Notes: generated by a model not told the origin, from the sequence alone. A stretch of 64,000 nucleotides of DNA from Girardinichthys multiradiatus (GCF_021462225.1 NC_061812.1:40248675-40312674); one strand, 5' to 3'. Positions 25,304 to 35,599 are shown, numbered from the stretch's first letter. Program-made: numbers and translations.

Positions 25304-25307
25304 TTAA

Positions 25308-25769
25308 AGAGCTTTAATCTATAAAATACTGGAAGCTTACCAATACCTGGATGTTGAATGAAAATGCTTGAATGCACCAATGAAGCGGTCAGAGATTTGA
25401 GATCGGTCAGTTTATCAGGTCAGGTCAGGCCATCATTGCCACTGACTGGGGATCAGATAATCTTTTTTTTAATATGAACACTTAAAAAGGTGTGCTTTTT
25501 GGTGCACTTTATTTTGCATTTATGATGATCTTTTCATCCACTCATTTTTTATTGGATTTTTCATTGGATTTAAAACAAACACCAACCTCAATCTAGGAAA
25601 TTGCTTTTTTTTGTTTTATAGCCAGTGGTTGTTATTTAAAAACAACACTTACATGCTGCTGAAATAATATAAAATATGCATCATAATGACCACTTTCACC
25701 CTCTTTGCTACATTCTCACACTACTCTCCAATTTTGCAATGTTTGCTGTTATTGCAGCTTTTAACCTTG
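25308..25769. other. Intergenic, nothing recognised
   Basis: AT-rich spacer. A short GGTCAGGTCAGG-type repeat lies near 25418-25430. Confidence 0.45.
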
Positions 25770-26552
25770 TTCTCTCTTTTCTCTTCCTAGAAGCTACACC
25801 TGGCCTGGCTCTGTGTCTGCCTGTGACACCTTTCTGGAGAGGGGAATCGCCCGTGCTTCTGCTGGCAACAACTTAATGCTCACCCTCTACCGATGATCCA
25901 CATAGCCCTGTCTTTTAGTGTTTAACCCTTTCTCTCTCCTAGACATGGAAATTGACTGAGCTTCTACTGTGACTAACTCTATGTGCTCTCTTTCAGACTC
26001 TAACCTTGAAAACTGGCTCAGCGTTTATCTGTTCTTTCTTTCTAGGTGAAACGACTAAAGGAGCTACATCCATTAACATTTACTTTTCCTTCCCATAGAA
26101 AGTACTTCTGGATCAGTGCTTCTGTGTTCTTTTTGTGTCTCTGCTCTGTTCTCTCAAACCCCCAGTCGGTCGTGGCAGATGGCCGCTCACACTGAGCCTG
26201 GTTCTGCTGGAGGTTTCTTCCTGTTAAAAGGGAGTTTTTCCTCCCCACTGTCACTACATGCATGCTCAGTATGAGGGATTGCTGCAAAGTCAACGCCAGT
26301 GACTGTCCACTGTCTCTACATGCTCATCCAGGAGGAGTGAATGCTGCAAGTCACTGACTGGATGCAATCTGCTGGGTTTCCTTAGATAGAAAAACTTTTT
26401 ATCCAATTTGAATAAAAAGCTAACTCCGACTGCACTGTTCAATTGTTAGGATTAATTGGAATGTATGTACCTGACTGTTGTGAAGTGCCTTGAGACAACA
26501 TGTGTTGTGAATTGGCACTATATAAATAAAACTGAATTGAATTGAATTGAAT
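25770..26552 (+). mobile_element. 5'-truncated LINE 3' UTR ending in (TTGAA)n
   Basis: The block includes GGAGGTTTCTTCCTGTTAAA, GGGAGTTTTTCCTCCCCACT, GTGAAGTGCCTTGAGACAAC and TGGCACTATATAAATAAAAC, followed by a TTGAA tandem tail at 26535-26552. This string of phrases is a very common fish LINE 3' end. No reverse transcriptase is included, so the insertion is 5'-truncated. The exact clade (Rex1/CR1-like or RTE-like) cannot be settled here. The 5' limit is approximate. Confidence 0.65.
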
Positions 26553-28107
26553 CATTACAGTTATGACATTACTATCTGTAACAATGGATTCTCATTTTGA
26601 CACATAAACTTAGAAAATCTGAATATAGAAATTTAGTGTTAGTTTTCCGAATGTAAATGTTTTCCATAAGTAATAAATAAAATCCGAACGCAAATATTAT
26701 TTTGTTTTCGTTTTTACTTTAAACAGAGTAATATAAAAGGCTGTTATGAGCTAGTTACTTAGTCAGGCTGTCTGCTCTTGCAGAGCCAGCAGTTGGCCAC
26801 TTGAAGTTTACCTTAAAGAGTGATGGATGCATTTCATTTTGTTCCTACAACATGACTCTGTGTTTTTCATAACTAGAAAAATTTCAAACAGTCTAATGAG
26901 TTGTAAGAAAGGGAAAATTGCATGAGCATTCAGGCAGTTGATTGGCAGTGGGCAGCAACAGGAGGAGGGACTTCTACAATTATAACACTATGGGAAACTG
27001 GAATCTTATTAGAAGGACTTTCATTTGTAAAAATGGTACAACAGAAAATGTTTGTTATAATCCATAGAAAGGAAATTGATTTTGGGAAAATCACAATCAT
27101 GTCAGAATTTATAGACAACTGAAAATTGGTATCTTTCACTAAAGGCCTGACTGTGGCATCTCAGGGATAGATGGATAACATCTTGCAAAATAAATCCTCT
27201 AAACTGTTCTGAGCTATTTGTTTCCCAGGTAATGTTCCAGCAGAACTATTTTTTTAACCCCAAAATCACAGGTTGTTGTTTTAGGAGAGGTAGGCTTAAA
27301 AAATGACAAATCTGTGAAGGCCAGAGGTACTGGAGCTCGTTGTAGCAGCAGATTCAGAAGCACTTTAAAAAGCATCAAACACAAGCGGTTATTCTCCCAG
27401 ATGGGCAATTTGAGAACAATCAGTATGAATTGTCGAGGAGCTCTTCCTGGCAAGATGGAGGCAATGGTACCATTGTTCATGTCAGCAGCACTAAACATCC
27501 AACAGAGAGTTGGGGGAAAAGGACAAAAAGAGAGAGGAGAGGGGATAAAAAGAAACCGATGGAGAGGAGGTAAGTGGCAAAGAGGAGGTAAAAAGAAAGT
27601 TTGTCTCCATATTAGATTTCCCACGTTAAATTAACCACAGAGCTTTGGGTCGATTGCCTCAATAATATGCTCTGTTGACCGTGTTCTCAGCTCCCCTCTG
27701 AACATTTAAATGTCCACAAGTAATCTGTCTCAATCAATCAAGTTGCTGTCAGACGTAAGGCTTCACACTGAAGACAAACAAGCTATTTAGTGAAGTTAGC
27801 CGTGCTACTCTATGACATGAAGCATCTTTGCGGCAATATTTGCCAAACGCACTGGCTACATAGCCAGAATCTACAGCAATTAGACATGGCACAAGGGTGG
27901 AAAAAAGGACAAAGAATGAAGAGAATAGAAGCAGATGCAGCTCTCTGTAGATACTTCATTAAAAAACTAACCAGAGTACTGAAACCTGTCGCCTTTAGCT
28001 TGACTTGAACAGGTGTGCATCAACAAAGCATACATCCTTATTTCACCCATGAGTGAACGAGTAGCATCAAAAAAACTACTGGTAGACAGGAAGGGCGATG
28101 TTGTATA
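26553..28107. other. Intergenic, nothing recognised
   Basis: No repeat ends. The overlapping frames near 27214-27634 (136 codons minus, 106 codons plus) arise from a purine-rich strand (AGAGAGGAGAGGGG and GGAGAGGAGG tracts at 27528-27592) and carry no motif. Confidence 0.45.
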
Positions 28108-28109
28108 TA

Positions 28110-28430
28110 CAGTGCCTTGAAAACGAAAACTTTAATGTATATTATTGGAAATCTGTGTCATAAATTAACACAAAGTGGTGATTATTGTAAAGTGGAAGAA
28201 AAAGGATACATGTTTTTTTCAATTTTTAATTTGTTGCACTATGAAAAACGTGTCATAAATTTGTATTAAGTCCCTTTTTCTCTGATAGCCCTAAATTAAA
28301 TTAGGTGGAACCAACTGCTTTCAGAAGTCACCTATGAATTAGATAAACCATCTGTGTGTAACTTCATCTCTGTATAAATTTGACTTTTCTGTGAGGGCCT
28401 CAGAAGTTTGCTAGAGAACAAAATATGGTG
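28110..28430 (+). mobile_element. Left end of a Tc1-like transposon
   Basis: It starts CAGTGCCTTGAAAAC after TA (28108-28109). It goes on with ACACAAAGTGGTGATTATTG, TTTCAGAAGTCACCTATGAA and TTTTCTGTGAGGGCCTCAG, the known order of the inverted repeat and leader of a common fish Tc1 family. It breaks off before any transposase codon. Confidence 0.7.
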
Positions 28431-28431
28431 G

Positions 28432-28807
28432 AAAACTAACGGTCCACACCATCGTCCCACTCTATATACCTCATCATTTCCATCATCATTTTGATAACAT
28501 TCTAAACTTAATCTATAAGGGCCAATTTGTTGATGGACCCACCGTTGCCAGCAATAGCAACTTTAACTATTCTGTAAACATCTTTCACAAGGTTTAGAAG
28601 TGTGTTCATATAGTTAGATGTAAAAAAAACAGAATTGCAGCATCCGCTTGAATTCATCCCAAAGGTGTTCAATAAGGTTGATATCAGGACTCTGTGCAGG
28701 CAAGTCAAGTTTCTCCACACCAAACTTTATACTTCTCCATGGAAGTGATTGTAACACCGCAGTTCATTGATTTGGTGGTGTGACCCAATATTTTTGGCAA
28801 TATAGTG
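28432..28807 (-). mobile_element. Right part of a different Tc1/mariner-like element
   Basis: CCCAAAGGTGTTCAATAAGG, GACTCTGTGCAGGCAAGTCA and the terminus CCAATATTTTTGGCAATATAGTG before TA (28808-28809) identify a widespread fish element whose opposite end would mirror CACTATATTGCCAAAA. The first portion (ACCATCGTCCCACTCTATAT) is internal sequence. The left terminus is lost where it joins the 28110-28430 fragment, and no functional transposase is present. Confidence 0.65.
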
Positions 28808-28809
28808 TA

Positions 28810-30090
28810 AAGTAGCGGCAACATGATCCTGAAGGGATTTTTTTTAGCAGTGACAGAGAAGTTAGCAATGTTGATGGGAAGCATGATGGAGCAAAGTAGC
28901 TACACAAAATATGCAAAAATTAAAAGTGAAAGTTTTAGCAGTTTGTCTGCATGTCTTCATGCAATATTTGCTTAGAATCATACAATTTTCCCTTTATTTT
29001 ATGTAAAATATAAACTATTTTTCAATAGAAGATATTTATAAATACTGATGTCATCCATTTCTTGAAGGTTATATGTTGTGTCTGTGGTGTGAAGCTTTGA
29101 AAACAATGGAGGACCAATCATGCCATAATTATGAATGCATACAGAAATAAATAAATGACCTAATAAAATACCCAGTGGGCCAAAAAGTAACAAAACATAT
29201 AAATTAGGGTGACATTAAATTCAACAAATACTGAAGTGAAGATATTTATTCAATATTTGATCAATTGAAATGTGTTGTCTTTAACGTCTCCACATGCTGC
29301 TGGAAATGTAAAAATGAATGGGGCGTGACAGAGACAATCTTTGGAACAGCATCACCACCTCAGCTTCTCTCCTATTGTCTGAGGTCAGGTTTCTGGGAAG
29401 TAGAGTCTGAGACTCATGATGGCTGCCTGCCTGCTTCTGAAGAGGAGCTGCTAGCAGCGACTAACTTCTGTCATGCTGCTCTTAAAGAAGCCAGGAGCGT
29501 TGTGGATTTGGTGTTAGATAGCTCTGTTAAATATTAAATAAATCTCTTATTTTTATTAATTTTTTGCATTTAATGGCACTCTAACTTATATGTCTAGTTA
29601 CATTTTTCCCAGTATTTTTTATTGAGTTATTATTTATTTATCTTTGTATGTATTCTTTATTAAAGTAGGATTGGTCCTCCATATAGAACAGTCTGAATAT
29701 GGAGCTTAAACAATGTCCAAACATGAAACAATTTAAAACTTGGTATACTAAGATGTTAATAGATTAATATCAGACTTAAATAATAATAATTATTGCTATC
29801 ATGATTACCTTTTATGTTACTGTACATTGTATTATTGTCTTAAGATGATAGTCACGGGGGTTATTATTTTATTTTTTTTATTTTTGTTTACTTTTTTGTT
29901 GTTGCTTTGGATTACAAACTTTGTATGAAATGATGTTCTTCTTGACGAATAAGAAGTGATGGGAATAATGTCACAGGGGTGGGTTAATATAACTTTATAC
30001 TTTTGTCCACTCCATTGAGCGTGAGAATACTATGTATTACTAAATTATGCTATTACTATTTGCGCTCAAACAAATGTTAAAATGTTTTGA
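28810..30090. other. Intergenic, nothing recognised
   Basis: AT-rich. The 90-codon frame at 29265-29537 (MKCVVFNVSTCCW...) lies in a locally GC-richer stretch, but has no domain that I know and no visible splice context. I leave it uncalled. Confidence 0.4.
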
Positions 30091-30295
30091 CTGTTAGAAT
30101 GGCCCAGTCAAAGTCCAGACCTAAATCCAATTGAGAAGCTGTTGCAAGCATCAAAAACTGAAGTCTACAGACTCTCCATCCAATCTGCAATAGCATAGGT
30201 TATTTTGCAAAGATGTGGCTTTTATTGAATCTTAGTCTAGATATGTAAAACTGGTGTAGACATACCCCAAACAGATTTGCAGCTATTATTTCACT
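30091..30295 (+). pseudogene. Tc1-like transposase C-terminal fragment
   Basis: GAATGGCCCAGTCAAAGTCC then CCTAAATCCAATTGAGAAGC encode the conserved WPSQSPDLNPIE-type region around the third catalytic acidic residue. What follows to 30295 (ACATACCCCAAACAGATTTG then CAGCTATTATTTCA) is a decayed copy of the extreme C-terminus. Neither inverted repeat is visible, and frameshifts prevent an open frame. Confidence 0.65.
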
Positions 30296-33035
30296 GATAA
30301 ATGGCTTTAAAAATATTGACTCAAGGAGGTTAGATACAAATGAAACATACTTTTCATCTATTAATTTGTAAAAAAAAAAAAAAAAAAGATTTTTGAATTT
30401 AAAATAACTTTGTCCCTCCACTCCAAAATTATACATTGCCTTGTTGGCTAAAAAAAGCCAATGACCATGTATTGCCTCAGGCAAGTCTGTATATAAAATT
30501 GTATGCATATTGTATTTAGTAGAACAGCTCATCGTGGCTGTGATTTTTCTATAAAAGAAGTCCAACAATTAATCCAGCTACTTCTGATCTCAAGGTTGCA
30601 AAAGCATCAGGACACAGAATTAAAGAGGAAGTCATTCAAGCACATGAAAAACATCCTGTGTGCTTTGAGAGCTTCAGTAAAAAATTAAGTGGATATAAAG
30701 CTACTCAAGATGAAAGGTGGCATAAAAATAATTTCAGCCACGATAACCCGATTGAGCTGAGGATGCACACTATCAGCAAAGTCTGCAGGCTTTTTGAAGA
30801 GTGTTTGGTCTTTATCAGGTAATTTTCTCAGAAGAGTCTGATTTAAAACAAATTTTTTTGTTTAGTTATGAGCACATAAGAGAAGCATAAATCTTTACTT
30901 GAAATATGTAATAATGCATATAAATTGTTGCAGAGAGGCAAGACAAAAAGATCTGTTAATAAACAAACTCTGAATTTATACCAAAATTTAAAAAAGTGTT
31001 CTTCCTACTCCTGGATTTTCACTGCCATTAAATGTGGTAAAATATTCCACTGGGAACTTCACAGGTTCACCTTGACATTATTAAAAACATGACAGAAATA
31101 GCAGCTGGTGATGATAAGTGTTCCATAAAATATGTAGCATTGCTCTTTGTCAACTGATTCAAAGCCCGTAATTTACCATTGTCTGTCTGCCATCTGTCAG
31201 AGTCGTGCACTCAGTCCAAGTTTGCATGGTAGCTGTCACCTAAAACTGGGAATACTTACAACCGTCAGCTTCTAAACTAACCATGAGTATAGCCTTTTAA
31301 GTTAAATGAAGTGGCTATCATGCATTTCTTCAGTTTCTACAACCTACAGAGCATCCACAAGGATTTTATTTGACATTAAGCTTGAAATAAATCTGCTTTT
31401 TGAAGCATATTGAGCAGGCTAGATTGCAGGCTAACCACAGGGTATGGAGAGACCATTCGTAAATAATCAATGAATTATACAGCGCTGCCTCCTTTATAAG
31501 CAAAGGGGTTTGCTGCCTACAATAGGTCTATAATTTGTCACAGAATTATACGGTAAAATGAGCTCTTGGAGCCCAAATCCAAAGCAGATTTTTATTTATT
31601 TTTTAAACCTCATTATCTATGGTTGCTCACCATATAGTGTATGTGGTCTACAATCAGAATATTCTCATTTAAGAGAAAATGCATACTTTTGGCAAGATCT
31701 ACATACATAAATCAGCCTCATATTATCACTTTTACACGCTGCTGCTTTACCAAATAAAGCCACCCCAAAGCCCCTTATGAGTGTTGATGTAATGGTGTAA
31801 GCTTGCACAATGCAAGCTCTTCACGGTCTTCAAGCTCATCAGTAAATTTACCAGTGTGGCACCTACCATTATGTGATCAGAGTCTTTTGGCAAATTTCAT
31901 AGTCAAAGGAAAGTTTCAAAGAGCCAACTTGGTTAAGTTTATTTATGTAATATTAAGCTTAAACCTCAGAGATGCTTAAACTGAGAGATGATCAATGAAA
32001 GATTTCTATGTCACAATCATTCATCCACATTCAGCATTATGGAGATGTATGTGCTCCCTTACAGATGCCTTATTGTTCTGCTTTTTTTGTTACACTTACA
32101 TGTTTGAGAGCATCAAACTAATTTTAACATCAATCATAGATAAGCTGAGTATATAGAAAATGCAGTTACATTATTTAGGGAAAAGGCTAGTAATTCCAGA
32201 ATGAGAGTCATTTTTCCATAAAGGGAGAAACATCTAACAGTGGTTCAACTTCCTAGGAGAGGTCAACCTACCAAAATTACAACTCATCCAGGAGGTCACA
32301 ACATAACCCTGGACAACATCTAAAGAAATGTAGACCTCACTTGATTTAGCTATGGGCAGGTTTTAGGTCATTTTCCAATATAGAAAGTTTGCAGTTTTAT
32401 GCAACCATTATTTATAATTTCAATATAATATGCGGGTGCTAAGTTTGTTGACTTAAGACAACTGGTTTCAGATTGTTTGGGATAATAATATAACAAACAA
32501 AGCCAATCAGTATGTGCTCAATCTCTCTCAATCTTGTTATTCTAAATCTCTTCATGACCAGGGCCATAGCTACCATTGAGGACATCGAGGTCCGGACCTC
32601 AGTATTTTTCTGCTGTGTATAAATGAAACATTAATCCAAACAATGCTTTGGAATGGTGTGGTTCTATGAGTAGCTCCAACAGGTTACTGTAGGAGGTGCT
32701 GCAACAGTGTAAGGTATCCAAACTCAATGTCTACGAAGAAGTGTCTAGCTTTGCATACCTTAGTGCTAAAATAAAGACCAGAAGAAGAGTGCAGCTGACG
32801 GTGAGACGTAACAGCGGTAACTTGCTAAAAATATTGTACTTCAATTTCATTCTTCTCCAAAGAACAGTTCACTAGTCTTCACTCCTTACAACGCTGTTTA
32901 AGTTTAGTTAGACAAAAAAGTGATGAAGGTGAAGAGATATTAAAAAGATGGCTGCTATCCATCCACTCCTGCCAGGATTCATTGCTGAGACCTATGTGTT
33001 GTTCGAAACAAACAGAATATGACTGGCCTTTGGTA
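30296..33035. other. Intergenic, mostly nothing recognised
   Basis: AT-rich DNA with an A run at about 30369-30387. At 32560-32610 the phrase CAGGGCCATAGCTACC, followed by the perfect palindrome GAGGTCCGGACCTC (32587-32600), resembles the end of a fish hAT-type repeat, but I could not find its partner. No exon is seen. Confidence 0.4.
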
Positions 33036-33041
33036 CATTAC

Positions 33042-33546
33042 TCTTATGATTTGGGGTTGTTTGGTTTTGGTTTCGGGTTTTTTCTTGTGTTTTTCACAGT
33101 TCAAGTTTTGAATCATGTTTCTGTTTATTTTCCTGGTCATGCTTTAGTTTTGTCGTCTTGTTCATGTTTTGTCAAGTTTGGTTTTCGGATCTGGTTATGC
33201 TTTTGCTTCATGTTTTTTCTAGTTTCTGTTAGTTTGTGTTCAAGAGTCTCTGTTTTGCTCCAGCCACGTTTTGTTCTGTTAATTCGGATCACCTGCACCT
33301 ATTAATCTGTCTTCTTGTTTCACCTGGTCACACTCCATAAATACACACCTGTTCTGTCAATTATCGCGGAAACATTTCTCAGATCATATCTTGTTTTTTG
33401 ATCATGCCATGCCTGTCTCACCTGCCCGTTTGTTGTTTTGTTCCTGCCTCCTGCTGTGAGTGAGTTTCTGTTATTAAACATTTTACACTTACCATCACGC
33501 TGCCTGCTCGTCTGCATTCTGGGGTTCTATCTTGCAAACCATAACA
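33042..33546 (+). repeat. 5' LTR
   Basis: T-rich 505-bp repeat, about 97% identical to 35094-35599. The expected TG start is mutated to TC. It contains a TATA-like CCATAAATACAC (33335-33346) and an ATTAAA polyadenylation-like hexamer (33473-33478), in the order expected for U3 and R. Confidence 0.9.
33335..33346 (+). promoter_or_regulatory. TATA-like element of the 5' LTR
   Basis: CATAAATACAC lies about 130 bp upstream of the ATTAAA hexamer, and the same motif is present in the 3' LTR at 35388-35399. Position and conservation in both LTRs suggest the RNA polymerase II core promoter of the element. Activity is not shown. Confidence 0.4.
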
Positions 33547-33866
33547 GAATATTTCCGCCAACCACGGACCCCGCGGAGAAGCAGAAGGCAGATGCCTTGG
33601 ATCGCTGGGTTGAACGGCAGAAGGAGGAGGCGATGAGGAATTTGCCGACCGACCTGGAGGTTCTACCCTCTCCACTGCTGCCGGAGCAGATGGAGCGTGA
33701 GGCGGTTCAGCGCTGTTCTCCGCCTGCTCCCCTGGCTGCGCATTCTGGTCTAGCAGTGAAGCCCTCGCCCTCCTCCCACTGCAAGAAACGCCAGCATGGA
33801 GCACCTTCCTGTGGTTCGGCTGGCGAGGAGTGCTGCTGCAGGCCCACAGCCAGGTCTACAGCCTGA
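33547..33866 (+). pseudogene. First internal reading frame, possible Gag-like remnant
   Basis: The frame open through the LTR junction encodes, after the LTR, a charged segment (TDPAEKQKADALDRWVERQK) that looks helical, then a Pro- and Ser-rich tail. It stops at 33866, overlapping the start of the longer frame by 71 bases in a different register. No zinc knuckle (CCHC) or capsid motif is visible, so the Gag-like label rests on position alone. A frameshift between the two frames, either programmed or mutational, is possible. Confidence 0.35.
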
Positions 33867-35358
33867 CTCCAGGCCAGACACACCCCAGCCTGACTCCAGG
33901 CCAGACACACCACAGCCTGACTCCAGGCCAGACCCTAAGTCAGCCTCAACCCCCTCCACACGGCGCAGAGGACGTCGTAAGAGGGACGCCCCGGCTTATG
34001 TCATCGGGGGCTCCGGCGACGCCCCTGCTCACGCCACTGAGGATCCAGCTGACGCCTCAACTCCTGCTCACGCCACTGATGGTCTCGGCGACGCCTCAGC
34101 TCCTGCTCACACCACTGAGGGTCTCGGCGACGCCTCAGCTCCTGCTCATGCCACTGAGGGTCTCGGCGCTGCCTCAGCTCCTGCTCACGCCACTGAGGGT
34201 CACGCCGACGCCTCAGCCCGTGTTCACGCCATTGAGGGTCCCGCCGACGCCTCAGCTCCTGTTCACGTCACTGAGGGTCCCGCCGATGCCTCAGCTCCTG
34301 TTCCTAGTCTGCAGGGGTTCAGTGAGGAACTGGTCCTCGATCTGGCTTCTGAACCCTGCGAAGAGGGGTTCGAGGAGGAAGCGCCGCTGGACCCTGTTCC
34401 TGAAGGGTTCAAGGAGCAACTGGTACTCGTTCTGGCTTCTGCACCCTGCGACGAGGGGTTCGAGGAGGAAGCACTGCTGAGCCCTGTTCCTGAGGGGTTT
34501 AAGGAACGTTTTGTCCTTGTTCTGGCCTCTGGACGCAGAGATGAGGGGTTCGAGGAGGAAGCGCCGTCGAACCCTGTTCATGAGGGGTTCAAGGAACAGT
34601 TTGTCCTCATTCTGGCCTTTGAACCCAGAGACGAGGGTTCGCCAGGCTCTGCTTCTGCCTCTGAGGGTTCGTCAGGCTCTGCTTCTGCCTCTGAGGGTTC
34701 GCCAGGCTCTGCTTCAGCCTCTGAGGGTTCGTCCGAGGGTTCGCCTGGCTCTGCTTCAGCTCCGAGAGTTTGCCAGGCTCCACGCCTTCGGAGTTCCACA
34801 GAGCTTCTGGGGGGTCCTCTACTCTGCTTGGTCGCCCGCCTGAACTCTGTGCCTGCTGGGGACAATCTCCTGGTCGCCCACCGGAACTCTGTGCCTGCTG
34901 GGGACGACCTCCTGGTCGCCCACCGGAACTTTGTGCCTGCTGGGGACGACCACCTGGTCGCCCGCCGGAACTTTGTTTTTGTTTTTGGCCCTCCTACTGA
35001 GGCCTCCACCGCCCGCCTTGGTCGGGTTGTCTTTTGTTTCAACTCTTGTGGGCATCTGGTATCCGGTCTTAAGAGGGGGGGGGGGGGGGGTTCTGTTATG
35101 ATTTGGGGTTGTTTGGTTTTTGGTTTCGGGTTTTGTCTTATGTTTTTCACAGTTCAAGTTTTGAATCATGTTTCTGTTTATTTTCCTGGTCATGCTTTAT
35201 TTTTGTCGTCTTGTTCATGTTTTGTCAAGTTTGGTTTTCGGATCTGGTTATGCTTTTGCTTCATGTTTTTTCTAGTTTCTGTTAGTTTGTGTTCAAGAGT
35301 CTCTGTTTTGCTCCAGCCACGTTTTGTTCTGTTAATTCGGATTACCTGCACCTATTAA
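33796..35358 (+). CDS. Repeat-built protein ORF of the LTR retrotransposon, 520 codons
   Basis: Function unknown. It lies inside the LTR element and its last 88 or so codons run into the 3' LTR, so the biologically relevant part is about residues 1-433. Domains in order: three 9-residue QPDSRPDTP units (22-48); a basic patch RRRGRRKR (56-63); about seven 13-residue units of the form ASAPAHATEGLGD (75-170); three and a half 30-residue units GFKEQLVLVLAS...EGFEEEA (174-281); four 10-residue GSPGSASASE units (281-323); three 14-residue NSVPAGDDLLVAHR units (350-391). No enzyme motif, signal peptide or obvious membrane segment lies in the internal part. Base composition is far more GC-rich than the LTRs. 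Similar repeat-rich frames occur in fish Gypsy-type elements as far as I recall. It may be translated or merely tolerated. Confidence 0.5.
   Translation: MEHLPVVRLARSAAAGPQPGLQPDSRPDTPQPDSRPDTPQPDSRPDPKSASTPSTRRRGRRKRDAPAYVIGGSGDAPAHATEDPADASTPAHATDGLGDASAPAHTTEGLGDASAPAHATEGLGAASAPAHATEGHADASARVHAIEGPADASAPVHVTEGPADASAPVPSLQGFSEELVLDLASEPCEEGFEEEAPLDPVPEGFKEQLVLVLASAPCDEGFEEEALLSPVPEGFKERFVLVLASGRRDEGFEEEAPSNPVHEGFKEQFVLILAFEPRDEGSPGSASASEGSSGSASASEGSPGSASASEGSSEGSPGSASAPRVCQAPRLRSSTELLGGPLLCLVARLNSVPAGDNLLVAHRNSVPAGDDLLVAHRNFVPAGDDHLVARRNFVFVFGPPTEASTARLGRVVFCFNSCGHLVSGLKRGGGGGSVMIWGCLVFGFGFCLMFFTVQVLNHVSVYFPGHALFLSSCSCFVKFGFRIWLCFCFMFFLVSVSLCSRVSVLLQPRFVLLIRITCTY
33862..33942 (+). repeat. 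27-bp tandem repeat, three copies
   Basis: Units start at 33862, 33889 and 33916 with CCTGACTCCAGGCCAGACAC. The length is a multiple of three, so the reading frame is preserved. Confidence 0.9.
34020..34310 (+). repeat. 39-bp tandem repeat, about seven copies
   Basis: The core is GCCTCAGCTCCTGCTCACGC then CACTGAGGGTCTCGGCGAC, with point differences between units. It is in frame in the 33796 ORF (13 residues per unit). Confidence 0.85.
34315..34638 (+). repeat. 90-bp tandem repeat, three and a half copies
   Basis: Units begin at 34315, 34405, 34495 and 34585 with GGGTTC(A/G)(A/G)(G/T)GA. Each encodes a 30-residue acidic-hydrophobic unit. The unit length is constant, so it probably arose by unequal exchange or replication slippage. 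Confidence 0.9.
34636..34765 (+). repeat. 30-bp tandem repeat, four copies
   Basis: Units of GGTTCGCCAGGCTCTGCTTC plus TGCCTCTGAG, one shortened to 12 bp in the middle. They encode Gly/Ser/Ala-rich decapeptides. Confidence 0.85.
34843..34968 (+). repeat. 42-bp tandem repeat, three copies
   Basis: Units start at 34843, 34885 and 34927 (AACTCTGTGCCTGCTGGGGA), encoding 14 residues each. Confidence 0.9.
35071..35090 (+). promoter_or_regulatory. Polypurine tract, plus-strand primer
   Basis: AAGA followed by sixteen G residues lies three bases before the 3' LTR. In LTR retrotransposons this purine tract resists RNase H and primes plus-strand DNA. The uninterrupted G16 is unusually long and may form G-quadruplexes or be length-unstable. 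Confidence 0.8.
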
Positions 35359-35599
35359 TCTGTCTTCTTGTTTCACCTGGTCACACTCCATAAATACACA
35401 CCTGTTCTGTCAATTATCGCGGAAACATTTCTCAGATCATGTCTTGTTTTTTGATCATGCCATGCCTGTCTCGCCTGCCCGTTTGTTGTTTTGTTCCTGC
35501 CTCCTGCTGTGAGTGAGTTTCTGTTATTAAACCTTTTGCACTTACCATTGTGCTGCCTGCTCGTCTGCATTCTGGGGTTCTATCTCGCAAACCATAACA
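35094..35599 (+). repeat. 3' LTR
   Basis: 506-bp partner of the 5' LTR with intact TG...CA termini, a TATA-like motif at 35388-35399 and ATTAAA at 35526-35531. CATTAC follows directly. Confidence 0.92.

Larger units (their letters stand above)
33042..35599 (+). mobile_element. Non-autonomous LTR retrotransposon, complete with LTRs, PPT and TSD
   Basis: Two direct repeats of 505 and 506 bp (33042-33546 and 35094-35599) differ by about 13 substitutions and one indel, roughly 2.6%, indicating a fairly recent insertion. They run from TGTTATG (TCTTATG in the 5' copy) to CCATAACA. CATTAC flanks both sides (33036-33041 and 35600-35605). A purine tract AAGA plus sixteen G (35071-35090) lies three bases upstream of the 3' LTR, fixing the plus orientation. 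The 1547-bp interior has no protease, reverse transcriptase or integrase motifs. I see no canonical TGG-starting primer site directly after the 5' LTR. Replication would need enzymes from a related autonomous element, probably Gypsy-like. Confidence 0.9.

Noticed and set aside
33044..33305. Open frame of 107 codons from 32982 in the 5' LTR, repeated in the 3' LTR
   Set aside because: T-rich LTR sequence reading as Phe/Val/Ser. Present in both LTRs only because they are duplicates.
33837..34980. Spaced repeats that could suggest a CRISPR-like array
   Set aside because: The repeats are contiguous, in frame and diverged, with no unique spacers. The DNA is eukaryotic and the repeats lie inside an LTR element.
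34578..35150. 190-codon minus-strand frame opposite the LTR element ORF
   Set aside because: Antisense shadow of in-frame tandem repeats. The plus orientation is fixed by the polypurine tract.
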